This document shows, piece after piece, positions 25,369 to 34,588 of a stretch of DNA of 64,000 nucleotides (position 1 is its first letter; every line of letters begins with the position of its first letter). Position numbers and translations under genes: made by a program. The notes below the pieces were generated by a model that saw only the letters and a program-made list of their open reading frames with translations, was not told the origin of the DNA and searched no databases. Source of the stretch: Chitinophaga agri (GTDB lineage: Bacteria > Bacteroidota > Bacteroidia > Chitinophagales > Chitinophagaceae); contig NZ_CP048113.1 of the NCBI RefSeq assembly GCF_010093065.1, positions 2,604,001-2,668,000 of the forward strand, read 5' to 3'.

Positions 25369-25478
25369 AAAATTCCATTGTTTAGAACTCAAAGCTAGAG
25401 CAATGCTGTACATTTGTCAAGTAGTTACCTTTTTGTCACGTAATGACATTTTGGTAGTAATTGAACCCAGACGTAATC

Positions 25479-25820
25479 ATGGAAGAAAAAAAAGTTGAAA
25501 TATTAACACACGGCGCTGCTGAATGTCCGATCACTGCCACTATCGATGTAATAGGCGGTAAATGGAAACCTCCAATCATCTGGTTGCTGTTGAGAGGGCC
25601 GATGCGCTTCGGTACTTTAAGTAAAACAATGCCTGACATCGCATTAAAAGTACTTTCGCGACAACTAAAGGAACTGGAAGCAGATGGCATCATCACCAGA
25701 AAAGCTTACCCCGAAGTACCTCCAAGGGTAGAATATGCCCTTACTGAAAAAGGTGAATCATTGCGACCCGCATTAACTATGCTGTCTGAATGGAGCGAGA
25801 CGCATATTTTAGGGAAATAG
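25479..25820 (+). CDS. HxlR-family transcriptional regulator
   Basis: 113 residues from ATG 25479. Winged-helix HxlR signature with Cys in AAECPITATIDVIGGKWKPP and the recognition helix DIALKVLSRQLKELEADGI. HxlR/HypR proteins often sense electrophiles or disulfide stress through this Cys. Divergent from the SDR gene, which is its probable target. A TTG six codons upstream is a weaker start. Confidence 0.9.
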   Translation: MEEKKVEILTHGAAECPITATIDVIGGKWKPPIIWLLLRGPMRFGTLSKTMPDIALKVLSRQLKELEADGIITRKAYPEVPPRVEYALTEKGESLRPALTMLSEWSETHILGK

Positions 25821-25992
25821 TGAAGTAGCGGCAGCGCGTTCAGGTTCGGTTAGAATAGAAACATGAGCCTTTTCCCTGTTTAGTTTTTTCTTTAATAACA
25901 ATTAATGTACTGTAAACAAAATAGAGTCGAAGAAAAGAATAATTCCGTCATGCGTACGGCCGGTTTATGCCAGACTGTAGAATGTGCAATAT

Positions 25993-26892
25993 TTAATTTC
26001 CATGCTTACTGTGCTGTTTACGAAAATCCAGTGGCGTATGCCCCGTTTCCTTTTTGAAAAATTTATTGAAATGTGTAGGTTCCGAGAAATGTAAACGATA
26101 AGAGATGCTGGAAACATCTTCATCCGTATACTTTAGCAAGTATTTCGCTTCCTCTACCCGTCGTTGTGAAATATAACTTTTGGCTGTTCTTCCGCTGGCC
26201 GCCTTGATCGTTTGACTTAAATGATTCGGTGTAATATGGAGCATCGCGGCATAGTCTTCCACCATGAACTTAGTGGCAAAGAACTTATTGACGAGGTAAT
26301 GGAATTTAGATGTAATGATCAGTGATGCTTTATCCGAAGCTTGTTTGATACTGTTGGCCTCATAGACTCTGCGGACCCGCCATAATATGGCCTGAAAACA
26401 AGCTCGTATGACCTCAGTATGATAGTGACCCGCTTCCTCCTGCTCGTGCAGTATTTGCTGATAAAAGGAAGACAGGTGCTGAAACGCTGTATCATTGATC
26501 CGGAAAAGATTGACCTCCTGAATATTAAAAAAAGGAAATGCTTCCAAAAAATTCAGCTCACTTTTGAATTGCATGAACTCCGCCTTAAAAAAAGTGCAGA
26601 AACCAGACCAATTCCCTTCTTTTCGGAAGCTGGTCACCTGCCCGGGTGCAACACAGATTAATGCGCTTTCCAGATCATCGAAATGCCGATCATTTATATC
26701 AATGCTGAAATTTTCCGACCCAAAACTGAGCGCCAGCGTGAAAAAATCTGAACGGTAGGCAGGTAATGACCTCATATCTTCATCGACGCTGCTCATCTTG
26801 AAACAATGAAAACCAACATTACTCGTTCTCAGTGATGAGCCAGTTACCTCATGTAATTCGTTAAATTGATGATAAACAGGAATGGTTCTCAT
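25993..26892 (-). CDS. AraC-family transcriptional regulator
   Basis: 299 residues: N-terminal cupin-like sensor domain and C-terminal double helix-turn-helix (LHITPNHLSQTIKAASG, VSSISYRLHFSEPTHFNKFF) ending GHTPLDFRKQ. Typical of Bacteroidota AraC proteins. No adjacent co-oriented target; the VOC protein is downstream on the other side of a gap. Confidence 0.92.
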   Translation of the reverse strand: MRTIPVYHQFNELHEVTGSSLRTSNVGFHCFKMSSVDEDMRSLPAYRSDFFTLALSFGSENFSIDINDRHFDDLESALICVAPGQVTSFRKEGNWSGFCTFFKAEFMQFKSELNFLEAFPFFNIQEVNLFRINDTAFQHLSSFYQQILHEQEEAGHYHTEVIRACFQAILWRVRRVYEANSIKQASDKASLIITSKFHYLVNKFFATKFMVEDYAAMLHITPNHLSQTIKAASGRTAKSYISQRRVEEAKYLLKYTDEDVSSISYRLHFSEPTHFNKFFKKETGHTPLDFRKQHSKHGN

Positions 26893-27050
26893 GATTAATT
26901 TGAAAGGTTATTGATGCAAAGGTACATGGCCTTTTGTCATGCTATTTCATATGAGAAAATAGATATCATGTCAGTGAATGCGAGGTGAGAACACCCATGT
27001 TTATATAACAAAAGTGTCCTCCACCCGACTGAACTAATCCAGCATAACAT

Positions 27051-27584
27051 TTAGCACGCTAAGAACGTCCTTCGTATTTTGAATGCCTCTTCCAATGACT
27101 GTTGAATATAGGCAATTCCATTGATCGCTTCGGGACTGGCAGCACGTTGAGCAACTTTCGCATCGGTGAAATCAACATCCGCTGTTCTCTCGTTAATCCA
27201 TAACAGGTTACCAAAAGGATCTAACACCCGGCAAACCTTCTCGCCAAACCAAAGCGGTGTAATTGCTGTGACGGACGTAGCGCCGAGCGACAAAGCATTC
27301 CGATAAGCTTTTTCTACATCTTTAACGTACAGGTTCAGAAAGGTAGGCGTCGCTCCCCAGCCCTCACGGGCATCAAACAGCATCACCATCGCGTCCCCTA
27401 TTCTTACTACCACATGAATGATCTTTCCATCGTCACGGGTTATCCTGCTATTGGGTACTTCCTCACCATCAAAAACTGCTGTTAAAAATGCAATCATTTT
27501 GTCTGTATCAGGGGATATGATCCAGGGCGTCACCGCTGTGTAGCCTGCTGGCACTGTACTGATATTCTGTTTGTTTACTGACAT
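27051..27584 (-). CDS. VOC-superfamily (glyoxalase/PhnB-like) protein
   Basis: 177 residues. PhnB-like vicinal-oxygen-chelate fold: GYTAVTPWIISPDTDKMIAF, then DAMVMLFDAREGWG and a second half ending GEKVCRVLDPFGNLLWI. The C-terminal 40 residues are an extension. Probable small-molecule binding or resistance function; no specific substrate can be named. Confidence 0.85.
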   Translation of the reverse strand: MSVNKQNISTVPAGYTAVTPWIISPDTDKMIAFLTAVFDGEEVPNSRITRDDGKIIHVVVRIGDAMVMLFDAREGWGATPTFLNLYVKDVEKAYRNALSLGATSVTAITPLWFGEKVCRVLDPFGNLLWINERTADVDFTDAKVAQRAASPEAINGIAYIQQSLEEAFKIRRTFLAC

Positions 27585-27772
27585 TACATATAAATTTGCT
27601 GCAAAGCTCAGCGATTAAATGGCCTGACAATAACCTAAAAATGGGGAATGATGGCGAAAATCTTGGTTAAATAGGTACATTCACGAGATCGTACAGGACG
27701 TGGATAGTGAGATCAATGCGATAGGTAGTAAAGCGAGCGCTTAAAACCGCCTGCACCTATCAATGATATTAA

Positions 27773-27806
27773 AAAACCCGTCTCAAATAGTATTGAGACG
27801 GGTTTT
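27773..27806. terminator. Bidirectional terminator
   Basis: Perfect 14-bp stem AAAACCCGTCTCAA / TTGAGACGGGTTTT with a 6-base loop and A/T flanks on both sides. It lies downstream of purE (minus strand) and could also end transcripts from the plus strand. Confidence 0.85.
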
Positions 27807-27847
27807 TCGTTTTAGACAAGGACAAAAGGCAAGGTTGTCATCGTGTA

Positions 27848-28342
27848 TCAGGAACGATCCAGGGTCTCATTCTGCTTAGCGACCTTATCGTTATTTTCTT
27901 TCTTCATGGCAGCCAGTTTTTGTCTGAGTTCACTGTTGCTGATACCCAGCATCTGAACGGCCAGTAAACCGGCGTTACGGGCACCATTAACACCTACGGT
28001 AGCCACAGGTATATCACCAGGCATTTGTACAATAGACAGCAGAGAATCCCAGCCATCCAGAGAGTTGGAAGACTTGATGGGAACACCTACAACAGGTAAG
28101 GTCGTGATAGCTGCCACCATACCAGGAAGATGCGCTGCGCCACCGGCACCTGCAATGATGATTTTCAAACCACGCTCTTCTGCGGTAGCCGCATAATCAA
28201 ACATTCTTTGCGGGCTGCGATGCGCCGACACAACGTTAAACTCGTAACCTATGCCGAATTTCTCTAACACCTCAATTGCCTGACGCATAATAGGCGCATC
28301 AGAACTACTGCCCATAATAATGCCTACTTCTACCTGTTTCAT
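27848..28342 (-). CDS. purE: N5-carboxyaminoimidazole ribonucleotide mutase
   Basis: 164 residues, full length for class I PurE. Motifs GSSSDAP (substrate phosphate), SAHRSPQRM with the catalytic His, and [15 protein letters not shown]. It converts N5-CAIR to CAIR in de novo purine synthesis. It lies five bases after purK, which makes its substrate, so the two form an operon. A terminator follows. Confidence 0.97.
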   Translation of the reverse strand: MKQVEVGIIMGSSSDAPIMRQAIEVLEKFGIGYEFNVVSAHRSPQRMFDYAATAEERGLKIIIAGAGGAAHLPGMVAAITTLPVVGVPIKSSNSLDGWDSLLSIVQMPGDIPVATVGVNGARNAGLLAVQMLGISNSELRQKLAAMKKENNDKVAKQNETLDRS

Positions 28343-28347
28343 ATATC

Positions 28348-29466
28348 TTAATTTAAAATTTTCCGAATGGTTGCAGCCTTCGCAACAACGCTTTCCATTG
28401 TGCTGTCTGCAATAGTAATATGACCCACTTTTCTGCCTAACCTGATGCCTTTTTTACCATACCAGTGAACATGTGCACCTGATATAGCCAACAGGGAACG
28501 GAACTTTTCCGCCCTGTTTTCACTCAGCGCCTCTGTTTCCAGTATATTCAGCATCAAAGATGGTAAACGAAGCGCGGTATCACCAAGCGGCAAACCTAAT
28601 ATAGCACGAAGCAACTGCTCATATTGCGATGTTATGCTGGCTTCTATCGTATGGTGACCACTGTTGTGAGGTCTTGGCGCCAGTTCATTTACCAGGATCT
28701 TATTATCCTTGGTTATGAACATTTCCACCGCAAGAATCCCTACCAGCTTTAACGCATCGGCAACCCTTTCAGCCAGGGCCACAGCTTCTTCCTGCATTCC
28801 TTGCGGCAGTTGAGCAGGCGCCACCTGGGATTCAAGTACAAACTTCTCTTCTGAAAAGACCATCATCACCGGATCATAGCACCTTACATCACCCTGTTCA
28901 TTTCTTGCTACAATTACTGCGATTTCATGCTTAATATCTACCAACTCTTCCAGCACGGATGGCGCATCAAAAGCGGTGGCGATATCCGCAGTTGTCTTCA
29001 ACATCATCACGCCGTAACCATCATAGCCATCACGACGTTTTTTCAGACAACCCGGTAGCTTATTTTCTAACTTATGGAGATCATTCCTGCTATCAACCGC
29101 CACCCCTGGTACTACGGGTATATTATGCGACAACAAAAACTGTTTCTGGGTATACTTATCCTGGATCACCCTGATACTGTCAGGAGTCGGGAAAACCTTC
29201 TTCCCCTGCTTCTCCAGCTCAAGTAAAGCGTCGATATTAACAGCTTCCATCTCGATCGTGATCACATCCAGGTCCTTTCCGAACGCCAGTACTGCTTCAT
29301 ACGATTTCGGATCCGCACAGGTAAAAGAAGACGTATAACGGGCACAAGGCGCATTTGCGTCTTTATCCATTACTGAAATGCTGAGGCCGAGATCGATGGC
29401 ATGCCTGATAAGCATACCGCCCAGCTGACCGCCTCCTAATATTCCTATTTTCAAATTTTCAAGCAT
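28348..29466 (-). CDS. purK: N5-carboxyaminoimidazole ribonucleotide synthase
   Basis: 372 residues from ATG 29466 ([17 protein letters not shown]); a TTG three codons upstream is less likely. ATP-grasp enzyme: N-terminal [13 protein letters not shown]-binding [23 protein letters not shown] and the metal site [15 protein letters not shown]. It makes N5-CAIR from AIR, ATP and bicarbonate. First gene of the purKE operon. Confidence 0.96.
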   Translation of the reverse strand: MLENLKIGILGGGQLGGMLIRHAIDLGLSISVMDKDANAPCARYTSSFTCADPKSYEAVLAFGKDLDVITIEMEAVNIDALLELEKQGKKVFPTPDSIRVIQDKYTQKQFLLSHNIPVVPGVAVDSRNDLHKLENKLPGCLKKRRDGYDGYGVMMLKTTADIATAFDAPSVLEELVDIKHEIAVIVARNEQGDVRCYDPVMMVFSEEKFVLESQVAPAQLPQGMQEEAVALAERVADALKLVGILAVEMFITKDNKILVNELAPRPHNSGHHTIEASITSQYEQLLRAILGLPLGDTALRLPSLMLNILETEALSENRAEKFRSLLAISGAHVHWYGKKGIRLGRKVGHITIADSTMESVVAKAATIRKILN

Positions 29467-30236
29467 AATCTTCAATTGGGATGCAAAGGTATAAAACTAT
29501 TGCAAATGATCGCTATCCCATTCTATTCCAAGGTTGCGCTGACGACCGCCTTATACCTGCCAGGGAAAATCCGTTGCCAGGGAAAGGAGACAACGCCTCC
29601 AAACAAGCCCTGAGCCGCTTCCCATCTTTCGTCCACCCTATACCTCCAGGACGCGACGCATGTTATTTTACATTGATTTATAATAGTATATATATAACAA
29701 CCCTAATTAGTTATTCGTATCTTTCCCATTACCGGGAAGGTTCAGGACCAATTATGTCGTAGTCCCTGATGTCAGCACTTTTTGTATTAAAGGCATATCC
29801 TGCTATAATCACAAACTCGTCTCTGTTTACATACATGTCCGGAGCAACCAGATTATCTTAATTGGCGCTTGCCGGCTGAAAGCCCCACGGTTCATAGGTA
29901 CACATGACTATACCCTATGCCTACACGACTCTCCTGCATCGCGCCTGCCACACTTTCCGCTGTGTTAATTACAGGCTGCCAGTCAAAAAACCTGCTTCAA
30001 CGCAGCAGCTTTTTCAACAGGAAAATTTACAGTTACCTGGAAAGATGAAAATGAAGGACGGGACCGCCTGTTCATTTACAGGTGAATGGTTTGGTTACAA
30101 GACACAGAGAGAATGGCACAACACTGCCTGTCTGCTGGTAACAGCTGCATAATCAGCCGAACCTGCAGGCAATAAGAAAAATATCTCACAACAACATATT
30201 GTGAGATCAGGCATAACGCAACTATAATTTCATCAG
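29467..30236. other. Long region without a supported gene
   Basis: About 770 bases. Open frames here lack coding character. One segment (29995-30083, plus strand) reads AAAFSTGKFTVTWKDENEGR then a stop, which could be the tail of a degraded gene. Near 30183-30207 there is a hairpin assigned to the minus-strand gene. The purK promoter must lie just right of 29466. Confidence 0.5.
30172..30207 (-). terminator. Terminator after small minus-strand gene
   Basis: Perfect 9-bp stem ATCTCACAA / TTGTGAGAT with a 7-base loop. On the minus strand it is followed by a T-rich tract (ATTTTTCTTATT), 30 bases after the stop of the 69-residue gene. Confidence 0.7.
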
Positions 30237-30446
30237 TTAATGATGAGTCTGCGGGTGTAACAGCTTATAAAGCTCCTGCTGAAGATCCTCGTTCTTATGT
30301 TTATTCAGTTGTTCCGATTCAATCTCATAAAATCCTGTCTTCTTACCTAATGTTCCAATAACGAAGGAATGTCCGGCCTGAGCGGGTTCACCGGTTTGGG
30401 GGTGCTTTTTGGAAAGCGTTACAATTACATCTTTTGCTTTTGACAT
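30237..30446 (-). CDS. Small conserved-looking protein, unknown function
   Basis: 69 residues from ATG 30446 (MSKAKDVIVTLSKKHP). It is basic at the N-terminus and appears to form a beta sheet (HSFVIGTLGKKTGFYEIE) followed by a helix. The frame extends 9 codons upstream to 30473, but that part is not protein-like. No family recognised. Its terminator supports expression. Confidence 0.6.
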   Translation of the reverse strand: MSKAKDVIVTLSKKHPQTGEPAQAGHSFVIGTLGKKTGFYEIESEQLNKHKNEDLQQELYKLLHPQTHH

Positions 30447-30801
30447 GTAGTGAATATAACAAAAAAACGGCACATTCTGACTGATTTACAATGTTTTATT
30501 CAGATCAGGAGTTAGCGTCTCCTTCTTCCTGAAAATATGGGTCAGCCGTTGCCAGCAGTTCTCCCGGCGCGCTGTTCTTGCTACGATAGTATAAGCCCCG
30601 GTCGTGTAAGTACCTGGTGTGGTCGCAAATCCCCCCTCAAAATGTCGGATACTGCCACCGTCAACGTCAGATTTTCCCGCCACCTTTGTCATATCAGCGC
30701 TAATGATCAAACACGCCAGGTAAAACATAAGTGGAGCAGCAACCACTTTAAAAACGGGCGAAACCGAAAAGCCAGACGAGTAGGAAACAAAACAACATCT
30801 T
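30447..30801. other. Intergenic region before AHSA1 gene
   Basis: About 355 bases. Open frames on both strands exist (for example minus 30486-30887), but the latter overlaps the AHSA1 gene antisense and has no recognised features, so I do not call it. It must contain the promoters of both neighbours. Confidence 0.45.
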
Positions 30802-31251
30802 ATGGCAAACAACGCTGTCTCACTACACAGAATGCTCAAAACATCTCCTGAAAAATTATACCGCGCATTTACAGAAGCACCCGCCATCGCTTCATGGCTA
30901 CCTCCTTATGGATTCGTCTGCATCGTTCATGAAATGAATGCCGTCGCCGGAGGTACCTATAAAATGTCCTTTCAAAACTTCTCTACCGGTAACAGTCATT
31001 CATTTGGTGGAACTTTTCTTGAACTCAAACCAAACGAATTCCTGAAATACACCGATAAATTTGATGACCCTAATCTGCCAGGTGAAATGATCACCACTAT
31101 ATGGCTGCAGAAAACCATCGCTGGCACCGATATAAAGATCACCCAGGAAGGTATACCCGCTGCCATTCCTGCTGAAATGTGCTACCTCGGCTGGCAGGAA
31201 TCACTGGAAAAGCTCGCTAAACTGGTAGAGCCTGAGATTCCGGACGCCTGA
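30802..31251 (+). CDS. SRPBCC/AHSA1-like protein
   Basis: 149 residues of the START-like SRPBCC fold: SPEKLYRAFTEAPAIASWLP at the N-terminus, FGGTFLELKPNEFLKYTDKF in the middle and the C-terminal helix GWQESLEKLAKLVEPE. AHSA1-type proteins bind hydrophobic ligands or act as co-chaperone-like domains; in bacteria the substrate is generally unknown. Confidence 0.9.
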   Translation: MANNAVSLHRMLKTSPEKLYRAFTEAPAIASWLPPYGFVCIVHEMNAVAGGTYKMSFQNFSTGNSHSFGGTFLELKPNEFLKYTDKFDDPNLPGEMITTIWLQKTIAGTDIKITQEGIPAAIPAEMCYLGWQESLEKLAKLVEPEIPDA

Positions 31252-31587
31252 GATTGCGTACCCTGACATCTGCTAACCATTATGTCAAAGAACTGATCAC
31301 CGCACGCCACCGTGCGACCGTTTACGCTATTCGCTGCAGTGCTGCATTTGCTACACCAGCAAGACCTAAACGCATTACTTTCAATATCGAAAATCTGTAA
31401 GGATCTGCTACAAACTTTGAGGAAAGGTGACAACACCTTCGCCATCTCACCCGCAAAAAAATCTTAATGATATTTGAAATAATTAATATATTTGCAACGC
31501 AATACAAATACGGAAACCAATTGTTACCTGTGTTTTAAACCCTTAACCTTTACTGCATACACATTTAACCAGATATATAATAAACCT
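31252..31587. other. Intergenic region before lipoprotein gene
   Basis: No supported gene. A TATATTTG word at 31487-31494 fits the Bacteroidota -7 consensus TAnnTTTG and probably drives the lipoprotein gene, with an untranslated leader of about 85 bases. Confidence 0.5.
31487..31494 (+). promoter_or_regulatory. Putative -7 element TATATTTG
   Basis: It matches TAnnTTTG exactly. No TTG was found at the ideal -33 spacing; a TTG lies only 10 bases upstream. It is upstream of the 31588 lipoprotein gene. Confidence 0.4.
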
Positions 31588-32418
31588 ATGAAGAAGTTAC
31601 TCTTGAGTGCTGTCGCACTTGGACTGTTGTTTACTGCCTGTAAAGACGACGAAACCAACCCTACACCTGAACAAACCAGCATGAAGCTGTGGGCGACATC
31701 TATCTCTGCAACCGATAAGATCTCTATTCAGTATAATGCAGACAGACAAATATCGCTGTACCAGCTGGAAATGCTGGATGAGAACAGTTCCTTGTTCATC
31801 AAGCCTATATACGAAAATAACAGGATCACCTCTTTACTGGCCGGCTCAACCGCTAACGCCATTACGAATAAAGCGATGACTTACAAGTACAACGACGCCG
31901 GGAAAGTATTATCTGTTGATTTTTACGATGATAGTGATGGCTCATTAAACCAGTTCGATAGTGTCGCATACAATGCAGCTGGCCGTGTAGCAGCTGTGTA
32001 CTATGCAGAAAAGACCTCTGCTGAAAAACACCTGGGCTTCTACAGGAAAACCGTGTTTGAATGGGATGCAAAAGGTAATGTGACCAGGCAACATAAGATC
32101 TCCATTGTAGACGGTAAAGAATCTACCGATACAACCACTACCGTATACACCTATGACGATAAGGTGAATCATATCGCAAAACAGGCAGACTTCTACCTGT
32201 TCGACGTGGAAGAAGTAGCATCAGAACTCTCCGCCAACAACATCGTGAAGGAAGAAACAGTTAGCGGCGACTACAGGTATCTTGATACTGCTACCTATAC
32301 CTATGACGCCGACAATTATCCTGTTACACGTAACAGCACCTATAAAATATTCGGACCTGATGGCAAGGAAACGTATTCCCGCACCGAAAGTACAACACTG
32401 ACGTACATCAGGAAGTAA
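31588..32418 (+). CDS. Surface lipoprotein with YD-like strand repeats
   Basis: 276 residues from ATG 31588. Lipoprotein signal MKKLLLSAVALGLLFTAC with Cys18. The mature part is made of recurring strand pairs with Tyr-rich words (KYNDAGKVLSVDFYDD, AYNAAGRVAAVYYAE, EWDAKGNVTRQHKI, TYDADNYPVTRNSTY), like the DUF4595/YD-type repeat lipoproteins of Bacteroidota. Probably outer-membrane anchored. A terminator follows. The upstream part of the frame (31492) is not used because the signal peptide fixes the start. Confidence 0.8.
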   Translation: MKKLLLSAVALGLLFTACKDDETNPTPEQTSMKLWATSISATDKISIQYNADRQISLYQLEMLDENSSLFIKPIYENNRITSLLAGSTANAITNKAMTYKYNDAGKVLSVDFYDDSDGSLNQFDSVAYNAAGRVAAVYYAEKTSAEKHLGFYRKTVFEWDAKGNVTRQHKISIVDGKESTDTTTTVYTYDDKVNHIAKQADFYLFDVEEVASELSANNIVKEETVSGDYRYLDTATYTYDADNYPVTRNSTYKIFGPDGKETYSRTESTTLTYIRK

Positions 32419-32460
32419 GTAGCTGCGGAACAGCTGACAATTGATCAATTAGAATAAAAA

Positions 32461-32496
32461 AGCGCTGTAAACTAATAATTTACGGCGCTTTTTTTA
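32461..32496 (+). terminator. Intrinsic terminator after lipoprotein gene
   Basis: An 11-bp stem, AGCGCTGTAAA / TTTACGGCGCT (one G-U), followed by TTTTTTATT and preceded by A residues. Confidence 0.85.
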
Positions 32497-32611
32497 TTCC
32501 CCCTTCCCTTCACCTGGCTGTTCCCCCCGTGAAGACAAGCACTTATCACGGCAAGGATTTTATCTAAAATCCCAAACAATTCTTCATCTTTGATAAAATC
32601 TAATTAAAAAA

Positions 32612-33466
32612 ATGAATTATTACCGATCGCTCTTGCTGTTGCTCCTGATTGGCATTACCCAGGCTAGTTCTGCACAGAAGAAGGTATTGCTTAAAATGGC
32701 ATTCACGCCTAACAAAACGTATAAGACGGAAATTGTCAACCTGATGGACATGGAAATGAATGTCAAAGGGGACTCCGCCATGTTAGCCCAGATACAGGCA
32801 AGTGGCATGCAACTGCCTATTATTATGAAAATGAATCAGGTACTGGGTACTACCACCAAAGCGGGTGCGGAGCGGGCTGATAAAAAAGTACCGCTGCTCA
32901 TGACGTTCGACAAGATGGAGGTTAGCCAGACTGTAGGCGGACAGGAAAGCACTCAGAATACTAATCCTTTTGCCAATGCCATCATAGAAGGCACCGCGCT
33001 GGAAGACGGAAAGATCGCGATTGATACGATCAAAGGCGAAATAGATAATGCGCTGAAAGCCTCTCTCCGTCAAACGGTGACCACTATGCAGGCAAATATC
33101 AAATATCCAAAGGAAGAACTGAAGATCGGCGATTCATTTGACCAGGAAATGCCAATGAACATCCCTATACCGGAAGCGAATATGAAAATGATCATCGCCA
33201 TAAAGTATATATTGAAGGAGATCAAAGATGATAAAGCGATATTCGACCTCAAACAAACCATTAGCATGGATGTAAATATGACAGACAAGAACAGCAACGC
33301 AAATGGTATCGGAAATGGTACAGGTACAATGACCTACAATATCAGCAAGAAGATCGCAGAAGAGTCTGTTTCTGATATTAAATTCCAGTTTGAATTCAAT
33401 ATATCTGGTTTAACAATGGCTGCCGACTGTAACGCGAAGACAACTACAAAAGTGACTGTTGAATAG
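32612..33466 (+). CDS. Secreted protein of unknown function
   Basis: 284 residues with a signal peptide (MNYYRSLLLLLLIGITQASSAQ, cleavage after SSA). The mature protein is beta-rich with Met-rich segments (MDMEMNVKGDSAML, MPMNIPIPEANMKM) and repeated alternation typical of a periplasmic beta protein. It resembles Chitinophagaceae secreted proteins of unknown function; no catalytic motif seen. Single gene. Confidence 0.7.
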   Translation: MNYYRSLLLLLLIGITQASSAQKKVLLKMAFTPNKTYKTEIVNLMDMEMNVKGDSAMLAQIQASGMQLPIIMKMNQVLGTTTKAGAERADKKVPLLMTFDKMEVSQTVGGQESTQNTNPFANAIIEGTALEDGKIAIDTIKGEIDNALKASLRQTVTTMQANIKYPKEELKIGDSFDQEMPMNIPIPEANMKMIIAIKYILKEIKDDKAIFDLKQTISMDVNMTDKNSNANGIGNGTGTMTYNISKKIAEESVSDIKFQFEFNISGLTMAADCNAKTTTKVTVE

Positions 33467-33717
33467 TCCCATCTGTAAATACATGAAGCAGATGCTTCCT
33501 GCATATTTGCAGATAGCAATCTTATAAAACAGAAATGCTGTATCATGTTCCTGGTACAGCATTTCTGTTTTCCGGCAGCTGACCGGTCCATTTCGTCACA
33601 CCAATACGGCCTTTTGTAACAACAACGCCACAACGGCCACTATTACACCGTATAAATTCCTATTTTGCTCAAGAACCGGCAGACGCCGTACAATAAATTT
33701 TATCAACCGCAGTACCT

Positions 33718-34584
33718 ATGAGCTTAGAGATTACACACCTCACTAAAAAATACAGCAAGGAGAAAAACGGCCTGACCGATTATTCCATTACCATCAATAA
33801 GGGCATACTTGGCCTGCTTGGTCCGAATGGCGCAGGCAAATCCACCCTGATGAAGATCATCGCCACTATCAGCAAACCAACCACCGGCACCCTGCTGCTC
33901 AATGGAGTGGATATCGTTGCCAATCCGGACAGCATCCGGAAAATATTAGGTTATCTGCCCCAGGATTTTGGTGTATATCCCAACCTGAATGCATATGAGT
34001 TCCTGGCTTATATAGCCGCCATGAAAGGTGTCGGCGGCAAAGACCTGCATAAACGGATAGATATGCTGCTGGAAGGTGTGAATCTGACTGCCCACGCGAA
34101 ACGTCCTATAGGTAGTTATTCCGGTGGTATGAGACAACGCATAGGCATTGCTCAGGCACTCCTGAGTGATCCTAAAGTATTGATATTTGATGAACCGACC
34201 GTCGGATTAGACCCTGAAGAAAGAGTCAGATTCCGGCAGCTTATTGCTGACCTGGCGGACGATTGCATTATCATACTCTCCTCTCACATCGTATCCGACA
34301 TTGAAACCATTGCAGATGATGTAGCGATCATGAAGGATGGGATACTACTGAATAAAGCGCCACAGGCCGACATCATAAAACTGGTAGATGGTAAAGTATT
34401 TGAAATAGTCGTCAGTAATGATCAGGTGAACACCCTCCGCGCACGGCAGCAGGTGATTGACACCATCCGGCAGCAGGATAAAACACGCGTACGGTTCATC
34501 GGCAAAGCCGGCCACCCTGGCGCAACACCGGTTACTGCCACACTGGAAGATGCATATTTGTTCCTAACCCAAAATAACAGCTAA
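33718..34584 (+). CDS. ABC transporter ATP-binding protein
   Basis: 288 residues. Walker A GPNGAGKST, Q-loop in YLPQDFG, signature YSGGMRQRIGIAQ, Walker B VLIFDEPTVGLDP and switch His in SSHIV. The C-terminal extension after about 230 is as in ABC-2 exporters. It pairs with the permease gene four bases downstream. Probable role: export of a lipid, peptide or drug. Confidence 0.95.
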   Translation: MSLEITHLTKKYSKEKNGLTDYSITINKGILGLLGPNGAGKSTLMKIIATISKPTTGTLLLNGVDIVANPDSIRKILGYLPQDFGVYPNLNAYEFLAYIAAMKGVGGKDLHKRIDMLLEGVNLTAHAKRPIGSYSGGMRQRIGIAQALLSDPKVLIFDEPTVGLDPEERVRFRQLIADLADDCIIILSSHIVSDIETIADDVAIMKDGILLNKAPQADIIKLVDGKVFEIVVSNDQVNTLRARQQVIDTIRQQDKTRVRFIGKAGHPGATPVTATLEDAYLFLTQNNS

Positions 34585-34588
34585 GCGC

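Noticed and set aside
29481..30152. Two plus-strand ORFs after purK
   Set aside because: Composition is not protein-like, no start context, no family; treated as gene-free sequence.
30486..30887. Minus-strand ORF of 133 codons
   Set aside because: It overlaps the start of the AHSA1 gene antisense and shows no recognised feature; not enough support for a gene.
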